A DNA stretch of 59,293 nt from Porticoccus sp041581635. Its GTDB lineage: Bacteria; Pseudomonadota; Gammaproteobacteria; Pseudomonadales; Porticoccaceae. The position numbers and the translations under genes are program-made. Shown piece by piece: positions 28,054 to 36,342 of this stretch (positions within the stretch are counted from its first letter, which is position 1; each line of letters begins with the position of its first letter). Below the pieces are notes generated by a model that saw only the letters and a list, made by a program, of their open reading frames with translations, searched no databases and was not told the origin of the DNA. The stretch lies in NCBI GenBank assembly GCA_041581635.1, contig JBFICW010000013.1, positions 1 to 59,293 of the forward strand. The letters are read 5' to 3'.

Positions 28054-29967
28054 TTAATCTATAGGTTTAACTGTATTTTCTAATAGAACGCCACCAAAAA
28101 CATCGATAATCTGGCGGACATTAATATCATCTTTTAAGCTGTCCACTGCGGCACACTGACGTTCTTCACGCGTTCTCTCCCGATGCGCCATCGGCGTTTC
28201 TGACGCAACTGTGCCTACTTCAATCTCTACGACAACGGCCTGGTTAAAATATTCTGACAGCACATCAGCAAGCCGATGCTGATGGCTATCTTCGTACAGT
28301 GAACTGTTATTAATATCCAGTTCGAATCGAAACGTGTGTCCAGCGACTTCAAGTAGTACCAGATTAGCCGCAGTATTTTGCAAAATACCACCGATAGAAA
28401 GCCCCTGGTAAATATCAATCCAACGACTGGGGTCGGCCATCTGAAGGGGTATTTTACTTATCTTGGATGTTGGTGGTGTATCTGCACCCTCAACTGTTGC
28501 CGTTTCGTGCGGTTCGACAAGCTCTGCATCACAGGTCTGTTCTACTGCGCTCTCCTGTTTCTCATGACGATGTATCTCGTGGGAAAGAGTCTGAAAAGCC
28601 TCAGTGGACAACGGTTCTTCCTGTGCCATTTCAGGATAATCGTTAAACGCGGACATCTCCGATACCTGAGACGCTCTCGGAGCAACACCACCAACCACGG
28701 ATTGCTGTGGCAGCGACACCTGTGGTTTTTCGGGCAATGCACTCAATGGCTCAGGGGGGACGTCACTACCCAAATCCTGGGCAGGTTCAGACTTTTTTAC
28801 GAGTTCAGGCGCCTCCTCTACAGGTCTATCGGCGAAACCCTGAGTAGTGGCTTCAACTACGGGCGGGTCGACACGGCCCTCTTGAACGGGTTGAAAGGCG
28901 AGCATTCTCAGCAATGCCATTTCAAAACCAACCCGTTGATCTGGAGCCAGAGAAATATCGCGACGACCCAACAAAGTGATCTGGTAGAACAACTGAACAT
29001 CTTCACGGGTCAATGCTTTAGACAGCTCCAGAATCAACTGATAATCCCCGTGACGATTATCGAGGGCATCCGGTACTGTCTGGGCGATAGCAACGCGGTG
29101 CCAGACAGACAACAAGTCACCAAGGGCCGCTGAGTAATCCGGTGCATGCTCGGCCATTCGCTGAACTACCGCTAATGCTTCCGTACCATCGCGATTGACC
29201 AGCGCTCTGGCGATATCGGCAATAGCGGTCAGGTCGATAGACCCCAACATCGCGCCGACTTCGATTTCAGTTAACTTACCCCCACCATGGGCAATAGCTT
29301 GATCCGTCAGACTCAGTGCATCGCGCATACTGCCATCGGCAGCCCGGGCCAAAGCCCAGAGCCCAGCTTCATCGGATGGAACCTGCTCTTCGCCCAACAC
29401 ATACTGTAAATGTTCCACAATACGTTCCGGGCTTAAATTTTTAAGGTTGAACTGCAGGCAGCGGGACAGGATCGTCACCGGTAATTTCTGAGGATCGGTT
29501 GTAGCCAACAAAAATTTAACGTGGGGCGGCGGCTCCTCCAGCGTTTTTAGTAATGCATTAAAACTGTGGGTGGAGAGCATATGCACCTCATCGATAAGGT
29601 ACACCTTAAAACGGCCTACAGTGGGTGCGTACTGGACATTCTCCAGAAGCTCGCGGGTATCTTCCACCTTGGTACGAGAAGCTGCATCTACCTCGATCAA
29701 ATCGACAAATCGACCTTCAGCAATAGATGTACAAGCACTGCAAACACCACAGGGCACCGAGCTAACGCCCTCTTCGCAATTCAGGCATTTAGCAAGAATT
29801 CGTGCAATCGTTGTTTTACCGACCCCTCGAGTACCCGTAAACAAGTACGCATGGTGGAGACGATCATGGTCCAAGGCATTAACCAATGCGCGCAGAACAT
29901 GCTCTTGACCAACCATTTCGTTGAAATTGCGAGGACGCCACTTACGGGCAAGAACCTGATAACTCAT
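28054..29967 (-). CDS. dnaX: DNA polymerase III tau subunit (with gamma by frameshift)
   Basis: A 637-aa clamp-loader ATPase. The P-loop is GTRGVGKTT; the zinc-binding cysteines are in CLNCEEGVSSVPCGVCSAC; the SRC motif is TILSRCLQ; DEVHMLS is Walker B. A Pro/Glu-rich linker leads to the C-terminal tau domains that bind DnaB and the polymerase alpha subunit. In-frame GTA AAA AAG at codons 390-392 forms a slippery heptamer at 28792-28798; a -1 slip reads GTC and then TGA, giving a gamma-like product of about 393 aa. The stimulatory elements are listed separately. Confidence 0.96.
   Translation of the reverse strand: MSYQVLARKWRPRNFNEMVGQEHVLRALVNALDHDRLHHAYLFTGTRGVGKTTIARILAKCLNCEEGVSSVPCGVCSACTSIAEGRFVDLIEVDAASRTKVEDTRELLENVQYAPTVGRFKVYLIDEVHMLSTHSFNALLKTLEEPPPHVKFLLATTDPQKLPVTILSRCLQFNLKNLSPERIVEHLQYVLGEEQVPSDEAGLWALARAADGSMRDALSLTDQAIAHGGGKLTEIEVGAMLGSIDLTAIADIARALVNRDGTEALAVVQRMAEHAPDYSAALGDLLSVWHRVAIAQTVPDALDNRHGDYQLILELSKALTREDVQLFYQITLLGRRDISLAPDQRVGFEMALLRMLAFQPVQEGRVDPPVVEATTQGFADRPVEEAPELVKKSEPAQDLGSDVPPEPLSALPEKPQVSLPQQSVVGGVAPRASQVSEMSAFNDYPEMAQEEPLSTEAFQTLSHEIHRHEKQESAVEQTCDAELVEPHETATVEGADTPPTSKISKIPLQMADPSRWIDIYQGLSIGGILQNTAANLVLLEVAGHTFRFELDINNSSLYEDSHQHRLADVLSEYFNQAVVVEIEVGTVASETPMAHRERTREERQCAAVDSLKDDINVRQIIDVFGGVLLENTVKPID
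28766..28818 (-). promoter_or_regulatory. Programmed -1 ribosomal frameshift site in dnaX
   Basis: Read on the minus strand: a Shine-Dalgarno-like GAGGAGG (28812-28818), 13 bases, the slippery A AAA AAG (28798-28792) in the correct phase, 7 bases, and a stem-loop CTGCCCA-GGATT-TGGGTAG (28784-28766) with seven pairs including one G-T. All three elements match the layout of E. coli dnaX, and the shifted frame stops after one codon (GTC TGA). Confidence 0.82.
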
Positions 29968-30040
29968 TGGGTAATATCCGGCTGGAGAAAATTCATTATA
30001 AGGTCATCCACAAGGTATCGAAAGCGACAACTGAGAAGGC

Positions 30041-30904
30041 TCATACAGACTCACGCACAGTCTCTGCGCCAGCATCCCACAGATTGACCATACCAATACG
30101 CTCCTCTCGCTCAATCTTCAGGCCAGCGAAATCGAACAGATCAGTATCAGCCAGTTGCGAGGGCGCAACACCTTTAATCGAAGCAAAAATGGTTTCCATA
30201 CGCCCGGGATACTCTTTCTCCCAGTGAACCAACATATCCTTGATCACTTGCCTCTGCAGGCCATCCTGAGAGCCGCAGAGGTTACAGGGAATGATGGGAA
30301 ACTCCATGCGCTCAGCATAGCTGACCAAATCTTCTTCTTTACAGTAAGCCAGCGGCCTGATGACGATATTCTTTTTATCATCACTCAGTAATTTGGGCGG
30401 CATGGCTTTTAACTTGCCACCGTAGAACATGTTTAAAAATAACGTTTCGATAATATCGTCGCGGTGGTGACCCAAAGCAATTTTGGTCGCACCTATTTGC
30501 TGGGCAAAGCCATACAGAGAACCGCGACGCAACCGCGAGCACAAACTACAGTATGTCTTCCCCTCTGGAATCAGCTCAGTTACGACACTGTAGGTATCCT
30601 TCTCCAGAATATGGAAAGGCACACCTATTCCGTTCAGATACTCGGGCAACACCTCGGGGGGAAACCCCGGCTGCTTTTGATCGAGGTTAACCGCGACTAT
30701 TTCAAAGGAAATCGGTGCTGTTTTTTGCAAATTCAGTAGAATATCCAACATACAGTAGGAATCCTTGCCACCAGACAGGCAGACCATGACCTTGTCACCC
30801 TCTTCGATCATGTTGTAGTCGGCTATAGCGGTGCCTACATTACGACGCAGGCGCTTGTGCAGCTTATTAAACTCAAGTCGTTCTTTACGAGATAAATCGG
30901 TCAT
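30041..30904 (-). CDS. ttcA: tRNA 2-thiocytidine(32) synthetase TtcA
   Basis: A 287-aa ATP-dependent iron-sulfur enzyme making 2-thiocytidine at position 32 of tRNA. The PP-loop CLSGGKDSYCMLD is present, as are the two CxxC pairs that hold the [4Fe-4S] cluster (TYCSLCSRLRRG and PCNLCGSQDG), plus ALGHHRDDIIETLFLN. It is the standard length for TtcA. It is a single gene downstream of a short spacer from the dUTPase gene. Confidence 0.96.
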   Translation of the reverse strand: MTDLSRKERLEFNKLHKRLRRNVGTAIADYNMIEEGDKVMVCLSGGKDSYCMLDILLNLQKTAPISFEIVAVNLDQKQPGFPPEVLPEYLNGIGVPFHILEKDTYSVVTELIPEGKTYCSLCSRLRRGSLYGFAQQIGATKIALGHHRDDIIETLFLNMFYGGKLKAMPPKLLSDDKKNIVIRPLAYCKEEDLVSYAERMEFPIIPCNLCGSQDGLQRQVIKDMLVHWEKEYPGRMETIFASIKGVAPSQLADTDLFDFAGLKIEREERIGMVNLWDAGAETVRESV

Positions 30905-31043
30905 AGTGTCGTTACTGGCTATCGATACAAGTGGTTAGTGGGGCCGGGGTGGGCCATTGTAAGGCGTTTAAATCGCCCGCCCAAGACTTTGACAGCCGGG
31001 CTTTAACAGCCCCGGCCCAGCCAAAAGGAAGGAAGCCCGTCAA

Positions 31044-31658
31044 TCAGCCCATGGCATAACGTTGCTCTAGGACTTGATACAAGTCATCTTTAAAGCTAAC
31101 ACTACTGTGATCCAGCGCTGCCACAGCCTCGACAAGGTGCTCATTATCTTCCATTCCATTCCATTGTTTTCTGTAGCTGCCGTCCTGATAGCCATGATCC
31201 TGGCGGAAAAAATTCAGTACATTCTTACCCACATAGCGGGTATAGAGCTCATCAAAGGAAAGATCGATACCCGCCATTAATGTGGAAAAACCTGAAACAT
31301 CAAACCCTCTGGTCTCCAAGGTGGCGAGTGTAAACCCCTCCAAATCTGCGGGAAAATCACCCGAGGGCCGAGCCTTGGCAAGCCCCTGCTCTACTGCAGT
31401 GGCGATGTCGTCGCGACTATCAGATTCAAGCAATAAAATACTCAGGCCAAAATGCCAGATATCGACCAACTCAAGTTTGATCTGATCTTCATCAGCAGTC
31501 TGTTTCTTCCACCATTTCCACCCATAGTGATCAAGCAACTCAGCGCACTCGATCCAGATGGCCCGATACCATGAAAAACCCATCTTGGCCCAATTATCAT
31601 TGACCTTGCTGTTCATGGCGTCCTGTAGATCCAGCATGGTTAAAATTTGTTGCTTCAT
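31044..31658 (-). CDS. Dimeric all-alpha dUTPase family protein
   Basis: A 204-aa protein of the MazG-like all-alpha dUTP diphosphatase family, which hydrolyses dUTP (and often dUDP) to dUMP. Metal-binding Glu/Asp residues are seen in AIWIECAELLDHYGWKWWK and LELVDIWHFGLSILL; a third acidic patch is near GIDLSFDELYTRYVGKNVLN. The start MKQQILTMLDLQDAMN is typical. It keeps uracil out of DNA. It is on the same strand as the YcbL-like hydrolase upstream. Confidence 0.85.
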   Translation of the reverse strand: MKQQILTMLDLQDAMNSKVNDNWAKMGFSWYRAIWIECAELLDHYGWKWWKKQTADEDQIKLELVDIWHFGLSILLLESDSRDDIATAVEQGLAKARPSGDFPADLEGFTLATLETRGFDVSGFSTLMAGIDLSFDELYTRYVGKNVLNFFRQDHGYQDGSYRKQWNGMEDNEHLVEAVAALDHSSVSFKDDLYQVLEQRYAMG

Positions 31659-31724
31659 ACTTGCTCCCCACCCACTAAAATTGCTTGGCTAACCCCTTCT
31701 GCACCGCGCTCACAGACAGCGGAA

Positions 31725-32378
31725 TCAGGCACGGACAAACCTATTACTTTGCTTTTCGCTGATAATCGTTGTTGCTGGCCCATGCCCCGTAATAACGGTG
31801 GCATTCTCATCCAGAGAATAGATCCGCTCTCGAATCGACGAAATGATCTGCTGGTGATTACCACCAGGTAAATCCGTACGGCCAATACCGCCCCTGAACA
31901 AGGTATCACCGGCAATCAGCGTTTTACTCTCTTCAAACCAAAAGCTGGTAGAACCCGGGGTATGACCGGGCGTATGAATCGCCACCCCGCCACAGCAACC
32001 CAAGTCGTGATCGTCATTGAGATAGTGATCGGGATCTGGCAGGGACGTATTTGGAACTCCAAACATCATGCACTGCTCCTCAATGCCACTCCACAGGAAC
32101 ATATCACTTTCATGCAGATAAATAGGTGCCCCGGTTGCACTTTTAATTTCACCAGCGGCGAGAATATGATCGAGATGTGCATGGGTATGAATAATGGCGA
32201 TAACCTTTAATTCCAGCTCAGCCAGCAGCGCCAGGATAACCTCGGCATTACCACCGGGGTCCACTACCAATGCCTTCTTACTGACAGGGTCACCAATAAT
32301 GGTGCAATTACACTGTAACGGCCCCACTGGAAACGTCCGGACGATATATTCATTCGTTTCTAAAACATCTTCAGTCAT
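31725..32378 (-). CDS. Metallo-beta-lactamase-fold hydrolase (YcbL / glyoxalase II-like)
   Basis: A 217-aa MBL-fold protein with the HxHxDH metal motif (THAHLDH), IHTPGHTPGSTSFWF and LIAGDTLFRGGIGRTDLPGG, matching the YcbL family of thioester hydrolases related to glyoxalase II. It is shorter than true GloB because it lacks the C-terminal helical domain. The substrate is unproven. The upstream 359-base gap would hold its promoter. Confidence 0.88.
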   Translation of the reverse strand: MTEDVLETNEYIVRTFPVGPLQCNCTIIGDPVSKKALVVDPGGNAEVILALLAELELKVIAIIHTHAHLDHILAAGEIKSATGAPIYLHESDMFLWSGIEEQCMMFGVPNTSLPDPDHYLNDDHDLGCCGGVAIHTPGHTPGSTSFWFEESKTLIAGDTLFRGGIGRTDLPGGNHQQIISSIRERIYSLDENATVITGHGPATTIISEKQSNRFVRA

Positions 32379-32737
32379 ACAACCCTCTGTTATATCGCCC
32401 TGCTTTTAGCTACAAAATAAGCCGGGCATTTTAGCACAGCTTATAACCTGTGACCGCTATCCTAAAAAACCGTGAAGCCTGTAAATCAGCCTATCCTGGG
32501 GTGTTTACCTAAAATTACCGGAAATCGCCCGCGCGGTATTAATAGATTATCTTCACCGTAATTATTAGCCATGGCCTGCTACTGTTAAGTTTGCAACATA
32601 GCTTGCTTTCAACGTAAAGTGCGCCTGCCTCAGGGAACCTATTATCATTTGCAATATCAGATATTGCAGCGCTGGCATGTCTAGGTAAGCCCTGCCACCA
32701 GGCCCTAATAAATGATCCATAATAATGGAGTGATCTA
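32379..32737. other. Intergenic region with no recognised gene
   Basis: A 359-base gap between the divergent YcbL-like and 188-aa genes. Only short, unsupported ORFs are present. GGAG at about 32728 serves the downstream gene. I see no clear terminator or regulatory repeat. Confidence 0.5.
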
Positions 32738-33304
32738 ATGAAACTTGCTATCAAGGCCCTTATTCTTATTACCTTCGGCTCACTTCAAGCCTGGGCTGAC
32801 TCTCCGGCAAAGCCAGACATCAACTGGAGCTCGGTTGAAGAAATCTCAAAGCAAATTGAATATAAGCTGGATCAAGAACATGGTGAAGTCACCTACGGCC
32901 CCAACTTTGCGGGTTCTGCAAAATCCCTGTCAGACAACTTTTCTGAAATCTACCTGACCAGGCTCATCGACCACAAAGGGGCAGACCATTACGCCCTGTA
33001 TATCACCGCCCAATACGACGACACCGATTGGCGTTCCTATGTCGATGCCGTCAACAAACAGGGCAATAAACTACCGCTTGTGACACTGTCAAAAAATGAA
33101 AATGTCTGTGAAGGAAATGCAGCCTGTCGCTATGAAGAGCGACTTGCTATTCCGCTCAGCTTTCTATTTTTCTTTGATGGTGCAACCATGGGGCTAGACC
33201 TGACCATCTCGGGTAATCGCGTGGATCAAATTAACATTCCCACGACCTATTTCAAGGCCATGCTCGATTCAATGCCAGAAGAAAAACTTTACGACGACAT
33301 CTAG
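32738..33304 (+). CDS. Secreted protein of unknown function
   Basis: A 188-aa protein with a clear signal peptide (MKLAIKALILITFGSLQAWA, cut before DSPAKPD). The mature part is acidic and mixed alpha/beta (YGPNFAGSAKSLSDNFSEIYL, HYALYITAQYDDTDWRSYVDAV) with two cysteines (NVCEGNAACRY) that could form a disulfide. A GGAG ribosome site precedes the ATG by eight bases. No family was recognised. It appears to be a single-gene unit exported to the periplasm. Confidence 0.75.
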   Translation: MKLAIKALILITFGSLQAWADSPAKPDINWSSVEEISKQIEYKLDQEHGEVTYGPNFAGSAKSLSDNFSEIYLTRLIDHKGADHYALYITAQYDDTDWRSYVDAVNKQGNKLPLVTLSKNENVCEGNAACRYEERLAIPLSFLFFFDGATMGLDLTISGNRVDQINIPTTYFKAMLDSMPEEKLYDDI

Positions 33305-33320
33305 TAAATCCCGCTCTATA

Positions 33321-33539
33321 TCAGCTAAGTGAGTTCAACAAGGGGCTACACAGGTAGTCCCTTTTCCGTATAACCATGCGATCAACAACCTGCTCTCCAG
33401 CCACAAAACAGCATCCATCTCGATAATTATCAGCACCTCGAGCACCACGCAAAGACACGACGTTAGTAATGAGCTTAGCGTTATCTGACCCGATCTTCGG
33501 TTTGTAACAGGGTAAATAATCGGTTCGATTCGCGATCAA
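33321..33539 (-). CDS. Possible small ORF, doubtful
   Basis: A 72-aa frame starting with TTG. Residues from SLRGARGADNYRDGCCFVAGEQ onward look protein-like, but there is no ribosome site for this start. The nearby ATG at 33551 (on the minus strand, after ACAGGA) reads a different frame that stops after about 21 codons. It may be the remains of a frameshifted gene or non-coding DNA. Confidence 0.2.
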   Translation of the reverse strand: MIANRTDYLPCYKPKIGSDNAKLITNVVSLRGARGADNYRDGCCFVAGEQVVDRMVIRKRDYLCSPLLNSLS

Positions 33540-33616
33540 TGGTCATTCCTGTTTCCTAAACCGCACTGTTATCAGTAAAATCGCGTTTTTTATTATCACA
33601 ACGGAGCATTAGCCGC

Positions 33617-34336
33617 ATGGGCAGAGCCTATCAGAACCGCAAAGAATCAATGGCAAAAACCTCTGACATGAAGGCCAAGGTATATAGCCGCTATGGCCGT
33701 GAAATCTACGTTAGCGCCAAATCAGGCGGTGTTGACCCCTCCGGCAATCTGGCACTGCGCAGCTTGATCGACCGAGCTAAAAAGGATCAGGTGCCGGGTC
33801 ATGTCATCGACAAAGCCATTGATAAAGCGAAAGGCGGCGGCGGTGAAGATTATTCTCCAGCACGTTATGAAGGCTATGGCCCCGGTGGAAGCATGGCCAT
33901 CATCGACTGCTTAACCGACAACCCCAACCGTACCTTTGGTGATGTTCGTCAGGCGTTTACCAAAACCAAATGTAAAATTGGTACTCAGGGCAGCGTTAGC
34001 CACATGTTCGATCATTCGGCTATCTTCGTTTTTAACCACGATGACGAAGATGCAGTGCTGGAAGCCTTGATGGAGGCAGACGTTGATGTCACCGACATTG
34101 AAAATGAAGCCGGTAAAATTACCGTGTTCGCGCCACATACCGACTACTTCAAGGCAAAACAAGCACTACTAGACAGCTGCGGCGAACTCGATTTCGAGGT
34201 CGATGAAATACAGTTTATTGCCCACAACTTTACCCCGTTGAGCGGCGACGATATCGAATTGTTCGAGAAGTTTTTAGCCATGCTGGATGATCTGGATGAC
34301 GTACAACAGGTTTACCATAATGTCGAACTACCCTAA
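33617..34336 (+). CDS. YebC/PmpR (YeeN-type) regulator or translation factor
   Basis: A 239-aa protein of the YebC family, with the start MGRAYQNRKESMAKTSDMKA in the YeeN-like form, the Gly-rich KGGGGEDYSPARYEGYGPGG block, and DNPNRTFGDVRQAFTK. Family members bind DNA as regulators or relieve ribosome stalling; the specific role here is unknown. It stands alone between two transcription units and is followed by a strong terminator. Confidence 0.93.
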   Translation: MGRAYQNRKESMAKTSDMKAKVYSRYGREIYVSAKSGGVDPSGNLALRSLIDRAKKDQVPGHVIDKAIDKAKGGGGEDYSPARYEGYGPGGSMAIIDCLTDNPNRTFGDVRQAFTKTKCKIGTQGSVSHMFDHSAIFVFNHDDEDAVLEALMEADVDVTDIENEAGKITVFAPHTDYFKAKQALLDSCGELDFEVDEIQFIAHNFTPLSGDDIELFEKFLAMLDDLDDVQQVYHNVELP

Positions 34337-34406
34337 CTCAGACTTAGGGTTTTCAGGGCTGTACTAATGGCCTTATATTCAACAGAATTGCCTGCTGTGA
34401 ATAAAA

Positions 34407-34440
34407 TAAAAAGGGATCACACTAAGTGATCCCTTTTTAT
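34407..34440 (+). terminator. Rho-independent terminator after the YebC-family gene
   Basis: AAAAAGGGATCAC and GTGATCCCTTTTT make a perfect 13-pair hairpin with an ACTAA loop and T runs on both sides, starting about 70 bases after the stop codon. Confidence 0.92.
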
Positions 34441-34570
34441 TGAGAACAACGCCCCTCCGTAGGGTAACCGATCAAAAGACAATCGTTACACCCTCTGCCC
34501 TATTTAACAGGCAAAAAAATACAAAAAGCGCCAATGTCGTCACAGGCCCTTTGGCATATAAATTGTCGCG

Positions 34571-34888
34571 CTACTCTGGATTGACCGGTTGACGACAACC
34601 CAGACAACGAACAAAGGTCGTTTTTGCCGGTCCAACAACCAGCGCACTGGCGGCTTCATCCGCATTACCGCCCGCGAAGGAAAGTGGCAACGTAACCAGA
34701 TACAAACCCGTCCCAGCGACCGTCAGCACAAGCATCAGCGGGCGAACGACCAGCGCATCGGCAACCATTTCCCCGGCGCTCGGTGCTTGATCAGACGTTG
34801 CCGCAAAACTAACGGATGGAACCAGTAACAACACCGCCACCAATGTCGCCAGCAACCCACGTGAACTACTATTAAAGAACCGCTTCAT
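34571..34888 (-). CDS. Small membrane or secreted protein of unknown function
   Basis: A 105-aa protein with a signal-like N-terminus (GLLATLVAVLLLVPSVSFA), one further hydrophobic segment (LMLVLTVAGTGLYLVTLPLSFAGG) and a C-terminal CLGC pair. Similar proteins occur in many gammaproteobacteria and are sometimes loosely named multidrug transporter, which the size does not support. The function is unknown. The Gly-rich hydrophobic helix suggests inner-membrane insertion. Confidence 0.65.
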   Translation of the reverse strand: MKRFFNSSSRGLLATLVAVLLLVPSVSFAATSDQAPSAGEMVADALVVRPLMLVLTVAGTGLYLVTLPLSFAGGNADEAASALVVGPAKTTFVRCLGCRQPVNPE

Positions 34889-35007
34889 AACCCTACATTC
34901 CTTATATTTTCCGAGTACCTAAGGAATATAGCAGCAAATTAAAAAAAGGTAATGCAGGACGCAAATTACGTGCTTTTAGATGTTTAAGGCTTAGTAAGAT
35001 CAGATAA

Positions 35008-35095
35008 TGGTGCCGGAGCCGGAGCCGGAATCAAATAAAATAATTAATTCGTTGAATTTACTATACTTTGTTAACTCAATATCGACCCTGTAAAT
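35008..35095 (-). repeat. Dispersed degenerate repeat, copy 1, with a tRNA-3'-end-like sequence
   Basis: TGGTGCCGGAGCCGGAGCCG, read from the minus strand, resembles a tRNA acceptor/T-arm end (CGGCTCCGGCACCA). It is followed by about 65 AT-rich bases loosely similar to the sequence at 42570-42632. See the second copy at 42549. Confidence 0.45.
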
Positions 35096-35116
35096 AATTC
35101 TGTGTAGCTATCAGTG

Positions 35117-35325
35117 TTAAATATAATCCGCCAAGCGGTCTTCAAACTCAATCGTAAATCTATTCATTGTCGGTTTCCAATTGCGGATCGGCATGGTCCA
35201 CTTTTTCGACGCCTCCCGAATCGCCAAGTAGATGACTTTCATTGCTGAGTCGTCGATCGGAAGCAGCTTCCGTTTTTTGACAGCCTTACGAATGACGCTG
35301 TTGAGCGGCTCGATGGCATTCCTCG
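35117..35325 (-). pseudogene. IS256-family transposase, C-terminal remnant
   Basis: Translation of the minus strand from about 35325 to a TAA at 35117 gives about 69 residues that match the C-terminal end of IS256/mutator transposases: NAIEPLNSVIRKAVKKRK, then DDSAMKVIYLAIREASKKW, TMPIRNWKPTMNRF and IEFEDRLADYI. Upstream of NAIE the frame runs on but no longer resembles the family. No catalytic DDE part and no terminal inverted repeats were seen, so this is a dead fragment left by an earlier insertion. Confidence 0.88.
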
Positions 35326-35403
35326 CCAGTTTTACTTGACCACTACAGCCATCCCACGTTACTAGGCTTAACTCACTCCTGCAAATGGCACTGAGCGTTA
35401 AAG

Positions 35404-35790
35404 TCAGACCCTTTTGGGTGGTAAGAAGACAAAAAGTATCACTGATATCAGGCTCTCCATAAAAATATAAGTTAGTGTTAACAATCCCGGTATACCATCA
35501 ATTAATAACGATATAATTCGTGATGTCGCGAGAAAAAGCATAATAATTGCGAGAGTGAGAATAAGGGTACGATTATGCTCTATCTTAAAAGTGGCAATTC
35601 CTGACATAAAGCCTACCGCTGCCACCATCCCGTTATAGGCCCGCAACTGATTGAGGGCATCCACATGCTGGGCGACCAGATCCGGGTGACCGGGGGCGCT
35701 TCTAAAAACTTCCCACAGGCCGGGTACTATAAGGCTTATACACAGGAATCCGAGAGTGACATAAAGTATCAGTTTGTGGCTATGTGGCAT
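35404..35790 (-). CDS. DUF4345-like four-helix membrane protein
   Basis: A 128-aa protein with four predicted membrane helices (LILYVTLGFLCISLIVPGLW, MVAAVGFMSGIATF, LILTLAIIMLFLATSRIISL, LTYIFMESLISVILFVFL). The segment LNQLRAYNGMVAAVGF resembles DUF4345 proteins. Function unknown. It sits between an IS remnant and a long ORF-poor stretch, so it may be an accessory gene. Confidence 0.65.
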   Translation of the reverse strand: MPHSHKLILYVTLGFLCISLIVPGLWEVFRSAPGHPDLVAQHVDALNQLRAYNGMVAAVGFMSGIATFKIEHNRTLILTLAIIMLFLATSRIISLLIDGIPGLLTLTYIFMESLISVILFVFLPPKRV

Positions 35791-36342
35791 GGGGTCGGCC
35801 TCTGGGCTGTAATCGACAGGTGCTTTTGTCTGAGGATAGTCAAGCGAAACCCTACCTAGGAAATATCAGCCCTGAGGCGTATGAAATACAAATGGCATTA
35901 CTGAGCTGAGTGTCCACGGGTATGGGGAAAGTCCATCCACTCTTAACTAGGTGTCCAACAAATCGGGTGAAAACCAAACCTTTGAGTGTTAAAGAGGGAT
36001 TATACGGGGCATTCTAGCGCCGCTCTATATTGAAAAGGTACTCAGATTTTTTCTCTATTTTCGATGCAACTCTTAGGCTACTTTTAACCCACAAGAGACG
36101 TTCGTGAAATTCGTATTGTAGAGGCACCTCTAATTAGGTGGCCAAACTAACTATGCCACTACAGGGCGCGCCTCACCAAAATAATTATGATAGGGTAGAT
36201 CAAAAACCTTGTGGGCCATTTTCTTTGCTTCTTAGTCACGGCCAAACAAAGCTTCGAAGATATCAGTGCGAGAAATCTTTCGCTTCATATCCCGCTTTTC
36301 TGTCAATGAAAACGGGCATTTCAACCAATAGGGGTTAGCAAG
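35791..36342. other. ORF-poor region upstream of ilvD
   Basis: About 550 bases with only short, unsupported frames. It must contain the ilvD promoter; I see no Leu/Ile/Val-rich leader peptide or attenuator. GGGG at about 36331-36334 may be part of the ribosome site before the ATG at 36343. Confidence 0.4.

Noticed and set aside
30995..31018. Hairpin between ttcA and the dUTPase gene as a terminator
   Set aside because: A GC-rich stem is present but no T run follows on the relevant strand.
34986..35030. A complete tRNA-Leu gene
   Set aside because: Only a 3'-end-like sequence is seen, one base short of canonical spacing; no 5' half, D-arm or anticodon arm.
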